Origin: Alloalcanivorax xiamenensis
Lineage (GTDB): Bacteria > Pseudomonadota > Gammaproteobacteria > Pseudomonadales > Alcanivoracaceae
Direction of reading: 5' to 3'
DNA: 64,000 nt
Assembly: GCF_009846745.1 (NCBI RefSeq)
Contig: NZ_AQPF01000001.1
Location: 248,001 to 312,000 of the forward strand
This document shows, one piece after another, positions 44,917-53,469 of the stretch. The translations under genes were made by a program, and so were the position numbers. Each line of letters begins with the position of its first letter. The first letter of the stretch is position 1. The notes under the pieces are model-generated. The model had not been told where the DNA came from. It saw only the letters and a list, made by a program, of their open reading frames with translations, and did no database searches.

Positions 44917-47682
44917 ATGGCCGAGTCCAAACCGATCATTCTTGTCGACGGTTCTTCCTATCTTTATCGCGCTTTCCACGCCTTGCCGCCGCTGACCACC
45001 TCCAATGGTCAGCCCACCGGCGCGGTACGGGGCGTGGCGTCGATGCTGCGCAAGCTGATCAAGGACTACGACCCGGAATACATGGCGGTGGTGTTCGACG
45101 CCAAGGGCAAGACGTTCCGCGATGAACTGTTCGAGGAGTACAAATCCAACCGGCCGCCGATGCCCGACGAGCTGCGCGAACAGGTGCAGCCGCTGCATGA
45201 TCTGATCCGCGCCATGGGGCTGCCGTTGATCGTCGAAGAGGGGGTCGAGGCGGACGACGTGATCGGCACCTTTGCCCGCCAGTTCGGCGGCGAGGGCAAG
45301 GACGTGTTGATCTCCACCGGCGACAAGGACATGGCGCAGCTGGTCAATGGCAAGGTCACCCTGATCAACACCATGACCGACACCTTGCTCGATGTTGACG
45401 GGGTGAAAAACAAGTTTGGGGTCGGCCCGGAGCTGATCATCGACTTCCTGGCGCTGATGGGCGACAAGGTGGACAACATTCCCGGCGTGCCCGGTGTCGG
45501 CGAGAAAACCGCTCTGGCCCTGTTGCAGGGGCTCGGATCGATGGAACGGATCTACGCCAACCTGGACAAGGTGGCGGAACTCTCCGTGCGTGGCGCCAAA
45601 ACCCTGGGCAAGAAGCTGGAAGAGCATCGCGAGCAGGCGTTCCTTTCCTACAAGCTGGCCACCATCAAGGTGGACTGCGAGCTCAAGGAAGCGCTCAAGG
45701 ACCTGAAAATGGGCGACCCGGACACGGAAGCCCTGACGCACCATTACCGCACTCTGGAATTCAAGGGATGGCTGGCGGAACTGCTGGAGGGCGAGGATCC
45801 GGCCGCCGGCGCTTCGGCGGTTGAGGGTGGAGGGGGAGAGCAGGGCGTCATTCAGCGTGACGGCTACGTCACCATCGTCGACGAGGCAGGGCTGGATGTC
45901 TGGGTGAAGAAGTTGGGCAAAGCCAAGGTGTTTGCCTTCGACACCGAGACCACCAGCCTGGATTACATGCAGGCACGTCTGGTGGGTGTGAGCGTGGCGC
46001 TGGCGCCGGGCGAGGCCGCTTATATTCCATTCGGCCACGATTACCCCGGAGCACCGGATCAGCTTGCCCGCGATCACGTGCTGGATACGCTCAAACCGAT
46101 TCTGGAAGACGACAACGTCAAAAAGGTGGGCCAGAACCTCAAGTACGACATGAGCGTACTGGCGGTGGACGCGAACATTACCCTGCGCGGCGTGGCCTTC
46201 GACACCATGCTGGAATCCTATGTGCTGGATTCCGTCGCCACCCGCCATGACATGGATTCTCTGGCGCTCAAATACCTGGGCCACAAGACCATCAGTTTCG
46301 AGGAGATCGCCGGCAAAGGCGCCAAGCAGCTGACCTTCAATCAGATTGGCTTGGAGGAAGCCGGCACCTACGCCGCCGAGGACGCCGACATCACCTGGCG
46401 GCTGCACGAAGCACTGTGGCCGAGACTGGAGAAGGAAAAGCCCCTGGAGCGGGTATTCAAGGAAATTGAGATGCCGCTGGTGCCGGTGCTCAGCCGTATC
46501 GAGCGCAACGGCGCCTATGTGGACGCCGCCAAACTACGGCACCAAAGCCAGTATCTGGCCAAGCGCATGGCGGAGCTGGAAGAGAAAGCCTATGAGCTGG
46601 CGGGGCAAAAATTCAATCTGGGCTCGCCCAAGCAACTCGGTGAAATCCTCTACACCAAACTCGAAATTCCGGTAATCAAGAAGACCCCGAAGGGCGCGCC
46701 TTCCACCGCCGAGGCGGTATTGCAGGAACTGGCACTGGAATACCCGCTGCCGGAAGTGATCATGGGCTACCGGGAGGTGGCCAAACTGAAGAACACCTAC
46801 ACCGACAAGCTGCCGGAGCTGATCGATCCCCGCACCGGCCGGGTGCACACCTCCTACCATCAGGCGGTGGCGGCCACCGGACGGTTGTCTTCCAGCGATC
46901 CCAACTTGCAGAACATTCCGGTGCGCAGCGAGGAAGGCCGCAAAATCCGTCAGGCCTTTTCCGCTCCCCCCTCGGACGGTAAAGGGGCCCGCAAGATCGT
47001 TGCCTGTGACTATTCCCAGATCGAGCTGCGGATCATGGCTCACCTCAGTGGCGACAAGGGCCTGCTGGAGGCCTTCGAAAAAGGTCTGGATATTCACCGG
47101 GCCACCGCCGCCGAGGTCTGGGGCAAAACCGTGGATGAGGTCAGCGACAATGAGCGCCGCAACGCCAAGGCCATCAACTTCGGCCTGATCTATGGCATGA
47201 GCGCCTTTGGTCTGGCCAAGCAACTGCGCATACCGCGTGGCGAAGCGCAGGAATACATCGACCGCTACTTCGAGAAGTATCCGGGCGTGCGCCGCTACAT
47301 GGATGACACCCGCGCCACCGCCGCCGACAAGGGCTACGTGGAAACCCTGTTTGGGCGCCGTCTGTATCTGCCGGAGATCAACAGCCGCAACGGCCAGCGC
47401 CGCCAGGCCGCCGAACGCACGGCGATCAACGCGCCGATGCAAGGCTCCGCCGCCGATATCATCAAACGGGCCATGGTGCAGGTCCACGATTGGCTCGATA
47501 CCACGGACTTTGATGCCCTGATGATCATGCAGGTGCACGACGAACTGGTCTTCGAGGTGGCGGAGAAGCAGGTGGAATCCCTGGTCAAGGAAGTGCGCCA
47601 GCGCATGGAGGCCGCCGCCGGACTGAAAGTACCGCTGATCGTGGATGCTGGTATCGGTGATAATTGGGAAGAGGCGCATTGA
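44917..47682 (+). CDS. polA: DNA polymerase I
   Basis: A 921-residue family A polymerase (E. coli 928). Residues 1-290 are the 5' nuclease (VDGSSYLYRAFHALPP; EADDVIGT; STGDKDMAQLV), about 330-510 an intact 3'-5' exonuclease (FDTETTSLD; ADITWRL), and the rest the polymerase with motif A DYSQIELRIMAH, motif B RRNAKAINFGLIYG and motif C MQVHDELVFEV. The ATG at 44917 gives the family N-terminus; an in-frame ATG lies 11 codons earlier. Confidence 0.98.
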   Translation: MAESKPIILVDGSSYLYRAFHALPPLTTSNGQPTGAVRGVASMLRKLIKDYDPEYMAVVFDAKGKTFRDELFEEYKSNRPPMPDELREQVQPLHDLIRAMGLPLIVEEGVEADDVIGTFARQFGGEGKDVLISTGDKDMAQLVNGKVTLINTMTDTLLDVDGVKNKFGVGPELIIDFLALMGDKVDNIPGVPGVGEKTALALLQGLGSMERIYANLDKVAELSVRGAKTLGKKLEEHREQAFLSYKLATIKVDCELKEALKDLKMGDPDTEALTHHYRTLEFKGWLAELLEGEDPAAGASAVEGGGGEQGVIQRDGYVTIVDEAGLDVWVKKLGKAKVFAFDTETTSLDYMQARLVGVSVALAPGEAAYIPFGHDYPGAPDQLARDHVLDTLKPILEDDNVKKVGQNLKYDMSVLAVDANITLRGVAFDTMLESYVLDSVATRHDMDSLALKYLGHKTISFEEIAGKGAKQLTFNQIGLEEAGTYAAEDADITWRLHEALWPRLEKEKPLERVFKEIEMPLVPVLSRIERNGAYVDAAKLRHQSQYLAKRMAELEEKAYELAGQKFNLGSPKQLGEILYTKLEIPVIKKTPKGAPSTAEAVLQELALEYPLPEVIMGYREVAKLKNTYTDKLPELIDPRTGRVHTSYHQAVAATGRLSSSDPNLQNIPVRSEEGRKIRQAFSAPPSDGKGARKIVACDYSQIELRIMAHLSGDKGLLEAFEKGLDIHRATAAEVWGKTVDEVSDNERRNAKAINFGLIYGMSAFGLAKQLRIPRGEAQEYIDRYFEKYPGVRRYMDDTRATAADKGYVETLFGRRLYLPEINSRNGQRRQAAERTAINAPMQGSAADIIKRAMVQVHDWLDTTDFDALMIMQVHDELVFEVAEKQVESLVKEVRQRMEAAAGLKVPLIVDAGIGDNWEEAH

Positions 47683-47750
47683 GCCCCTCGGCCCCTGGGC
47701 ACAATATCGCGAGCGATCCGCGACAACGGAACCTTTGATCTGGAGTCTCC

Positions 47751-48410
47751 ATGGAATCTCATTTCTGGAAAGAACGGTGGCACAAGCGGGAAATCGGCTT
47801 TCATCTGCCTTTCGTGAACCCGGTACTCAAACGTAACCTGCCCGCCTTTGACTTGCCGGCCGGTTCCCGGGTGTTCCTGCCTCTGTGTGGCAAGACCCTG
47901 GACATGATCTGGCTGCTGGAACAAGGCCACCGGGTGGTAGGCGCCGAACTGAGCGAGCTGGCGGTGCGCCAGCTGTTCGAGGAATGGGGTGTGGAGCCCG
48001 AAGTGGACGACTGGGCCGGTGGGCGCCGTTGGCACCACGGAAACCTGACGGTGTTCCAGGGCGATTTGTTCGAGCTCACCGCTGAGCAATTGGGCCCGGT
48101 GGATCTGGTCTATGACCGGGCCGCTCTGGTGGCCCTGCCCGAGGCCATGCGTGCCCGCTATGCGCCCCATGTATGCGAGCTGTCCGGCGGTGCGCCGCAA
48201 TTGCTGATCAGCTTTGAATACGATCCGGCGGAGATGGCGGGTCCGCCGTTCCCGGTGTTCGCCGAGGAAGTGCGGCAACGCTACCAGGCGCGCTACACCT
48301 TGCGGGAACTGGCCCGCCAGGAGGTCATCGAGACTCAGGATCGTTTCAAGGACGCTGGAGTGACGTCCTTCGTGCAAGTGGCGTGGAAGCTGAGCCCGCT
48401 GGTCGTTTGA
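47751..48410 (+). CDS. tpm: Thiopurine S-methyltransferase
   Basis: A 219-residue SAM methyltransferase matching bacterial Tpm (MESHFWKERWHKREIGFHLP; RVFLPLCGKTLDMIWLLEQGHRVVGAELS). In Pseudomonas it methylates thiopurines and selenium or tellurium oxyanions, giving tellurite resistance. GGAG precedes the ATG. It follows polA by 68 bp. Confidence 0.94.
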   Translation: MESHFWKERWHKREIGFHLPFVNPVLKRNLPAFDLPAGSRVFLPLCGKTLDMIWLLEQGHRVVGAELSELAVRQLFEEWGVEPEVDDWAGGRRWHHGNLTVFQGDLFELTAEQLGPVDLVYDRAALVALPEAMRARYAPHVCELSGGAPQLLISFEYDPAEMAGPPFPVFAEEVRQRYQARYTLRELARQEVIETQDRFKDAGVTSFVQVAWKLSPLVV

Positions 48411-48422
48411 GCGGGAGAGGCG

Positions 48423-49022
48423 TCACACGCCCTGAATATCCAGGGCGTTGTGAATCAGCACCACGCATTGGGATGCGAACAGCATTTTCGGGCCCAGGCT
48501 GATTTTCTCCGCCCCCAGCCGCTTGAGGCTGTTGAAGCTCTTCTTCGGCATGGGAATGTGGTCGGTGAGCAGAAAGCAGGGGTTGCCGGGGAAATCCACG
48601 CCCTGAATCGGCTCGCCTTTCTTGTCCATGACATAAAGCTGATAGTTGCTGGCCAGGTCCTGAACCAGCTTCTCGAAACTTAGCGTACTCACGGTAATAC
48701 CCGGTGCCACTGCCCGGGTTTGTTCCTTGCTCATGCCCTGGGACACATCCAGGGCGGTGGCGATCCTGTCCAGTAACGCCTGTTCGTGGAAACCGCCGAG
48801 ATCACGGATATCGTTAGCGGCGAACGCGATGGTGCGTGAATAGTCCTGGGTGCTTTCCAATACCAGGTAGATGGTGACGTCGTCGCGGTGGGACTGCGCA
48901 ACGAACAGGGCGTTCATCAGACTGTGCGCCAGAATCTCGGTATGGGCGGCCTGCCCCACGCTCTCGCGCAGGCGGCTGCTGTCGGTGGGGGCGGCGCGGG
49001 CGCGCAGAACGAAGGCTCTCAT
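48423..49022 (-). CDS. trmY: TrmY-like tRNA (pseudouridine-54 N1)-methyltransferase
   Basis: A 199-residue protein of the DUF358/TrmY SPOUT family (MRAFVLRARAAPTDSS..; YVMDKKGEP; PGNPCFLLTDHIPMPKKSFNSL; SLGPKMLFASQCVVLIHNALD with the SAM-binding trefoil knot). In archaea TrmY methylates pseudouridine 54 of tRNA; bacterial members are scattered and less studied. It is convergent with tpm. Confidence 0.85.
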   Translation of the reverse strand: MRAFVLRARAAPTDSSRLRESVGQAAHTEILAHSLMNALFVAQSHRDDVTIYLVLESTQDYSRTIAFAANDIRDLGGFHEQALLDRIATALDVSQGMSKEQTRAVAPGITVSTLSFEKLVQDLASNYQLYVMDKKGEPIQGVDFPGNPCFLLTDHIPMPKKSFNSLKRLGAEKISLGPKMLFASQCVVLIHNALDIQGV

Positions 49023-49117
49023 GATCGTTGCTTCATGGTGACTGGGGCGGCCAGTGTCGGCGATTGTGGCGGGGGCGGCAACGCAAAGTGCATGCGAGAG
49101 AGAAGGGTTCTGGTGGT

Positions 49118-49411
49118 TCAGGCAACCTTGAAATCGATGGCCTGGACCTTGTCCAGATTGATCCGTTGCCGTGCCTGCCAGAGGTCGTAAAGGTCCTGCA
49201 AGGCCAGCCAGCTTTCCGGAGTTCGCCCCAGGGCTTTCGACAGGCGCAAAGCCATTTCCGGGCTCACGCCGCTGGCCCCGTTGAGGACACGACTGAGCGA
49301 GGAGGGAGAGATATCCAGCTTTGCCGCCAGCGCACGCACACTTAAACCGTGGGGTTCCAGGTAGACCTCGCGGATGAACTCACCGGGGTGTGGGGGATGA
49401 TGCATGTTCAT
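49118..49411 (-). CDS. higA: HigA-type antitoxin
   Basis: A 97-residue XRE-family antitoxin (HPGEFIREVYLEPHGLSVRALAAKLDISPSSLSRVLNGASGVSPEMALRLSKALG, in parts) of the HigA/VapI type. It neutralises HigB and binds the operon promoter. Its ATG overlaps the toxin stop (TAATG). Confidence 0.92.
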   Translation of the reverse strand: MNMHHPPHPGEFIREVYLEPHGLSVRALAAKLDISPSSLSRVLNGASGVSPEMALRLSKALGRTPESWLALQDLYDLWQARQRINLDKVQAIDFKVA

Positions 49412-49689
49412 TAGTGATAATCCTCATAGTTCAACACATAGGCGTTGCCGTCCTTGAATTCAAAGGTCAGGCGCCAGTTTCCGCTTATCCGGATGGACCA
49501 GCGCCCCTTTGCTTTTCCTTTCAAGGGGTGCAAGGAGAAGCCCGGGATATCCATATCCTCAATGACCGTTGCGGTATCCAGGGCGGCCAGTTGCATCCTC
49601 AGACGCTTGGCATGAGTGGCTTGAACACCGGCGGTGGAGCCCGTGCTGAAAAACCGCTGCAGTCCTTTGTGGCGGAATGATTTGATCAT
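49411..49689 (-). CDS. higB: HigB-type mRNA interferase toxin
   Basis: A 92-residue RelE-fold toxin (MIKSFRHKGLQRFF; LHPLKGKAKGRWSIRISGNWRLTFEF; VLNYEDYH), the Proteus HigB type, toxin-first order. It cleaves mRNA on ribosomes. TATAAT lies only 8 bp before its ATG, implying an almost leaderless message. Confidence 0.92.
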   Translation of the reverse strand: MIKSFRHKGLQRFFSTGSTAGVQATHAKRLRMQLAALDTATVIEDMDIPGFSLHPLKGKAKGRWSIRISGNWRLTFEFKDGNAYVLNYEDYH

Positions 49690-49697
49690 GGTGATGG

Positions 49698-49726
49698 ATT
49701 ATAGGGTGTTGCGTGTTGCGCAACAA
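49698..49726 (-). promoter_or_regulatory. higBA promoter with heptamer repeat in the spacer
   Basis: On the minus strand, TTGTTG (49726-49721), a 17-bp spacer and TATAAT (49703-49698). The spacer contains two GCAACAC heptamers, and GTTGCGCAAC at its upstream edge is a perfect 10-bp palindrome that could be the HigA operator. The predicted transcript start is within about 3 nt of the higB ATG. Confidence 0.65.
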
Positions 49727-49810
49727 GGTTGGCTTCGCTCCTCTGGCAAACCCCGTATAATCTCCCGCGGGGCCGTCCTGGCCGGAATCAACTGAAGCAA
49801 GGAAAGAACC

Positions 49811-50296
49811 ATGCCGTCCTTCGACATCGTTTCCGAAACCGATGAGGTGGCGCTGCGCCACGCCGTGGATAACGCCAACCGGGAGCTGGCCAGCCGCTTT
49901 GATTTCCGCGGCGTGGAAGCCAGTATCGAACAGAACGGGTTGTCGGTGACGCTGAAAACTGAATCGGAATTCCAGGTTCGCCAGCTCGAGGAGCTGTTCG
50001 CCAAGGCCTGTGTGAAACAGAACCTGAGCGCCGCCGGCGCCGACCGGGAAGACAAGCCGGTGCACAGCGGCAAGACCTTCTCACTGACCCTGGCCTTCAA
50101 GCAGGGTATCGACCAGCCCACCGCCAAGCAGATCGTGAAGATGATCAAGGACAGCAAGATCAAGGTGCAGGCGTCGATCCAGGGGGATCAGGTGCGGGTC
50201 AATGGCAAGAAGCGGGATGACCTGCAGCAGGTGATCGCCATGCTCAAGGAATCCAAGCTGGAGCTGCCGCTGCAATTCAATAATTTCCGCGACTGA
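49811..50296 (+). CDS. yajQ: YajQ family cyclic-di-GMP/nucleotide-binding protein
   Basis: A 161-residue protein matching YajQ/DUF520 along its length (MPSFDIVSETDEVALRHAVDNANRELASRFDFRG, in parts; QVRVNGKKRDDLQQVIAMLK; PLQFNNFRD at the end). Xanthomonas and Pseudomonas homologues bind c-di-GMP. AAGGAAAG precedes the ATG. It may respond to the GGDEF-EAL enzyme of this genome, which is speculative. Confidence 0.95.
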   Translation: MPSFDIVSETDEVALRHAVDNANRELASRFDFRGVEASIEQNGLSVTLKTESEFQVRQLEELFAKACVKQNLSAAGADREDKPVHSGKTFSLTLAFKQGIDQPTAKQIVKMIKDSKIKVQASIQGDQVRVNGKKRDDLQQVIAMLKESKLELPLQFNNFRD

Positions 50297-50330
50297 AAGC
50301 GGGCCTCCTTTCACAACAGGAAACCGGATC

Positions 50331-50825
50331 ATGTCCAATGCAACAGCGGCGGCCGCCAGAACATTAACGCTGGTATGGTTCGCGGCGCTGGCCGTGCCGC
50401 TGGCGGTGGGAATTGCTCTGCTCCTGCTGGTGACCTACGGCGGCTTTCAGCCCCTGGCGGAACTGGCGCCGCCGGAGACCGCGCGTATGGTGGCGGTGGG
50501 TGCCATGGCGCTGATGCTGGTGGTGGCGCGGCCGCTGCGTAACGTGTTGCTGGCCCCGGAGACGGTCGCCGGCCGGCCGCTCAAGGACGGCCAGGGCGCG
50601 GAGGGGCAGCAACTGGCCATACTGAAGGCGCGGGCCGGGGCCTTCTCGTTTCTGGGCGTGGTCGATCTGGTGTCGGTGCTGACGATCGCTCTGAGCCTGG
50701 CCCACGCGGATGTGGTGCTGGGGGTCTTCAACGGGATTTACAGCCTGATCCTGGCGGTGGTGGCGAAACCGGATTTCGCCGCTCTGATCGATGACGTGAC
50801 CGCCGAGCTGCGTCGCCCTTCCTGA
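50331..50825 (+). CDS. Small integral membrane protein of unknown function
   Basis: A 164-residue protein with three to four helices (LTLVWFAALAVPLAVGIALLLLV; MVAVGAMALMLVVARPL; FLGVVDLVSVLTIALSLAH; a C-terminal hydrophobic segment). No family recognised. It follows yajQ by 34 bp and may be co-transcribed. Confidence 0.68.
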   Translation: MSNATAAAARTLTLVWFAALAVPLAVGIALLLLVTYGGFQPLAELAPPETARMVAVGAMALMLVVARPLRNVLLAPETVAGRPLKDGQGAEGQQLAILKARAGAFSFLGVVDLVSVLTIALSLAHADVVLGVFNGIYSLILAVVAKPDFAALIDDVTAELRRPS

Positions 50826-50866
50826 ACACAACACGCCCGAGCGCGCATTCGTCGCCAAGGGACTTC

Positions 50867-50968
50867 TGAAAAACGTCATGCCGGACCCGATCCGGCATCC
50901 CCCCATGAATCACGCCCCGTGCAGAGGGAGATCCCGGATCAAGTCCGGCATGACGGGTGTTTTTCAGG
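50867..50968. repeat. Dispersed 102-bp imperfect palindrome (GTCATGCCGGA type)
   Basis: CTGAAAAAC..GTCATGCCGGAC at the left is the inverse of GTCCGGCATGAC..GTTTTTCAG at the right, and each arm contains its own smaller GATCCGG hairpin. The GTCATGCCGGAC-TTGATCCGGGATC type of repeat is widespread in proteobacteria. Possibly a non-autonomous mobile element; no transposase is nearby. Confidence 0.7.
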
Positions 50969-51018
50969 GGTTCCCTGGAGGCTCTCCCCATTCGCCAGCA
51001 GACGGCGGATCGTCCTAA

Positions 51019-51099
51019 TTGAACACTGTCCGAAACATCTTGTTAATGAACACCGTTTAATAAATCGGTCGTCCTGTGCCTAAATTAAACAACGTTCAA
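51019..51099 (+). promoter_or_regulatory. Three operator-like 15-bp dyads upstream of the VIT-vWA gene
   Basis: TTGAACACTGTCCGA (51019-51033), ATGAACACCGTTTAA (51046-51060) and TTAAACAACGTTCAA (51085-51099) align without gaps to a common dyad TTGAACNNNGTTCAA. The last ends 15 bp before the start codon. Repeated degenerate copies suggest cooperative binding by one regulator, not identified. Confidence 0.6.
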
Positions 51100-51114
51100 A
51101 TAAGGGGAATGACA

Positions 51115-53184
51115 ATGACACTCACAGGACGAACCTTCGGACATTGGTTGCTGGGACTGGCCTTGGTGATAGGAACGAAGATCGCGGCGGCGGCCGGGTT
51201 GATGACCCCGGCGGACGGCAGTGAGCCGCCGCTGAGCATCCGCGAGCAGCATGTCACCGTGGATGTGGAGGACGGTTACGCGGTCACCGAGGTGGAACAA
51301 GTGTTCCACAACCCCCACGACCGCGATTTCGAGGCCTGGTACAGCTTCCCGGTACCGCGCCAGGCGGCGGTGGCGGAGTTCACGGTGTGGATCGACGGCA
51401 AACCGGTCACCGGCGAGGTGCTGGAGAAACAAAAAGCCCGCGAGGTCTACGAGCAGGAGAAAGCCGCGGGCCGGGACGCCGGTCTGATGGAAAAGGACGA
51501 TTACCGCACCTTCGACGTGTTCGTCAGCCCGGTACGGGCGGGCCAGGACACCCGGGTGCGGCTGGTGTATCTGCAGCCGACCTTCGTGGATACCGGTATC
51601 GGACGTTACGTCTATCCGCTGGAGGAAGGCGGCGTGGATGAAGAACGCATGGCGTTCTGGACCGCCAATGACAAAGTGGAGCAACACTTCACCTTCACCA
51701 TGAATCTGCGCACCGGCTACCCGGTGGAGGCGGTGCGCCTGCCCAAGCATCCGCAGGCTCAGGTAGAACAACTGGGGCCGCAGCAGTGGCGAGTGACGCT
51801 GGACAGCCGTGCCGGCGCCAAGGCGTCAGCGGAACAAGGCGCGGCAGTGCCTGATGAAGGGGAAGACCCGGCCTCACCAGCGACGGCCTTCCGGCTTGAC
51901 CAGGATGTGGCGGTGTACTGGCGTCACGCGGCGGATCTGCCCGGCAGCGTGGATCTGGTGGCCTATCGGGCCGCCGGCGCGTCACGCGGCACCTTCATGT
52001 TGAGCCTGACCCCGGGGGACGACCTGAAGCCGATCAGCACCGGCAGTGACTGGGTGTTCGTACTGGATATTTCCGGATCCATGCAGGGCAAGCTGGCGAC
52101 TCTGACCGAAGGCGTCAGTCAGGCGCTGGGCAAACTGCGTCCCGGCGATCGTTTCCGCATTGTTCTGTTTGATGATCGCGCCACCGAGCTGACCAATGGC
52201 TATGTGGTGGTGAACCCGGAGAATGTGCGCCATTACGTGAAACGGGTCCAGGCCGTGGGTCCCCAGGGCGGAACCAATCTGTTTGACGGCTTGAAACTGG
52301 CGCTGCGGCCTCTGGACGCGGACCGGCCCACCGGTATCGTGCTGGTGACCGATGGTGTCGCCAATGTTGGCGTTACCGATCAGAAGAAGTTCCTCGAACT
52401 GCTCGAGACCCATGACATCCGGTTGTTCACTTTTGTCATGGGCAACAGTGCCAACCGGCCGATGTTGACCGCGCTCACCGACGCCAGCAAGGGCTTCGCG
52501 GTGAACGTTTCCAACAGCGATGACATCGTCGGGCAGATCCTGCTGGCCACCAGTAAGGTCACTCACCAGGCCATGAACAATGTGAAGGTGGACATCGACG
52601 GTGTGAAAACCGCTGATGTCACCCCTGAACGTTTGGGCACCGTATACCGGGGCCGCCAGATGGTGCTGATGGGACACTATTGGGGGCAGGGCCCGGCGGA
52701 GGTAACGCTTACCGCCGAGGTCGGTGGCGAGAAACGGCGCTACAAAACCCGTTTTGAGTTTCCCGCCAGCGGTGGCGACAACCCGGAACTGGAGCGGCTG
52801 TGGGCCTACGCGACGATTGAGGGGATGCAGCGCGAGTTGAATAACTTCGGTGACAACGCTGACCTGCGTAACGGCATCGTCGATCTGGGGCTGGAGTATG
52901 GTCTGGTCACCAACCATACCTCCATGGTGGTGGTGCGGGAAGACATGTTCCAGCAGTACGGTATTGACCGTGCTAACGCCAAACGCCGCGATATCGAACG
53001 CCTGGCCAAGGCCCAGCGTGAACAGCAGGCGCCGGTCTCCAATCGGGTTGACGGTTCGCAGCCGATGTTCAAGGGCCACCGGCCTTCCATGGGCGGTGGC
53101 GGTGGTGGCGGCGCCTTCGGCCCGCTGGCCTGGCTGCCGTTCCTGATTCTGTTGCTGGGGGGATGGTGGCGGCAGCGCCGCTGA
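51115..53184 (+). CDS. Secreted VIT-vWA protein with GlyGly-CTERM-like tail
   Basis: A 689-residue protein: signal peptide (HWLLGLALVIGTKIAAAAG), a VIT domain (about 35-160; FHNPHDRDFEAWYSFPVP), a vWA domain (about 305-480) with complete MIDAS residues (DISGSM, GGTN, VTDG), and a C-terminal GGGGGGGAFGPLAWLPFLIL then LLGGWWRQRR. That tail is a Gly run, one helix and Arg, like rhombosortase (GlyGly-CTERM) substrates. The ATG at 51115 has AAGGGG 7 nt upstream. No sortase or rhombosortase gene is in the window. Confidence 0.85.
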   Translation: MTLTGRTFGHWLLGLALVIGTKIAAAAGLMTPADGSEPPLSIREQHVTVDVEDGYAVTEVEQVFHNPHDRDFEAWYSFPVPRQAAVAEFTVWIDGKPVTGEVLEKQKAREVYEQEKAAGRDAGLMEKDDYRTFDVFVSPVRAGQDTRVRLVYLQPTFVDTGIGRYVYPLEEGGVDEERMAFWTANDKVEQHFTFTMNLRTGYPVEAVRLPKHPQAQVEQLGPQQWRVTLDSRAGAKASAEQGAAVPDEGEDPASPATAFRLDQDVAVYWRHAADLPGSVDLVAYRAAGASRGTFMLSLTPGDDLKPISTGSDWVFVLDISGSMQGKLATLTEGVSQALGKLRPGDRFRIVLFDDRATELTNGYVVVNPENVRHYVKRVQAVGPQGGTNLFDGLKLALRPLDADRPTGIVLVTDGVANVGVTDQKKFLELLETHDIRLFTFVMGNSANRPMLTALTDASKGFAVNVSNSDDIVGQILLATSKVTHQAMNNVKVDIDGVKTADVTPERLGTVYRGRQMVLMGHYWGQGPAEVTLTAEVGGEKRRYKTRFEFPASGGDNPELERLWAYATIEGMQRELNNFGDNADLRNGIVDLGLEYGLVTNHTSMVVVREDMFQQYGIDRANAKRRDIERLAKAQREQQAPVSNRVDGSQPMFKGHRPSMGGGGGGGAFGPLAWLPFLILLLGGWWRQRR

Positions 53185-53295
53185 CACGCAACACGCTGGC
53201 ACGCAAACACGCAAACACGCAAACACGCAACACGCAAACACCTGGTCCGCTGGCGCGGCCTTGCTCAGTATTCGCTGGCTTGCCAGCGAATCAGC
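53182..53295. repeat. Heptamer/octamer repeats and a REP half-unit
   Basis: About seven ACGCAAC(A)-type units (53183-53240), alternating 7- and 8-bp spacing (ACGCAACACGC, ACGCAAACACGC), follow the vWA stop codon. At 53262-53295 a REP-type end, ATTCGCTGGCTTGCCAGCGAAT, forms a hairpin. From 53296 to 53469 nothing further is recognised. Confidence 0.75.
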
Positions 53296-53469
53296 GTGCC
53301 AGCGAACGCATGAGGCCCCATGGTCCATGGACCGCGATGTTTTTGCATCCCGCCGTTGTCGGGCTGAACCGTGATGCTGGGAGTGGTCACGGATAGCATG
53401 CTACATTGATGCGGATTTCCTGGCGCGGAGCGCGCCCTGGCTTCAACGACAACCAAGCGGGACCTGATC

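Noticed and set aside
44821..46407. 528-codon minus-strand frame inside polA
   Set aside because: Shadow of polA; low-information His/Gln/Val-rich translation.
48427..48448. ACGCCCTG/CAGGGCGT hairpin as a terminator between tpm and trmY
   Set aside because: It lies within the end of trmY and has no T-run on either strand.
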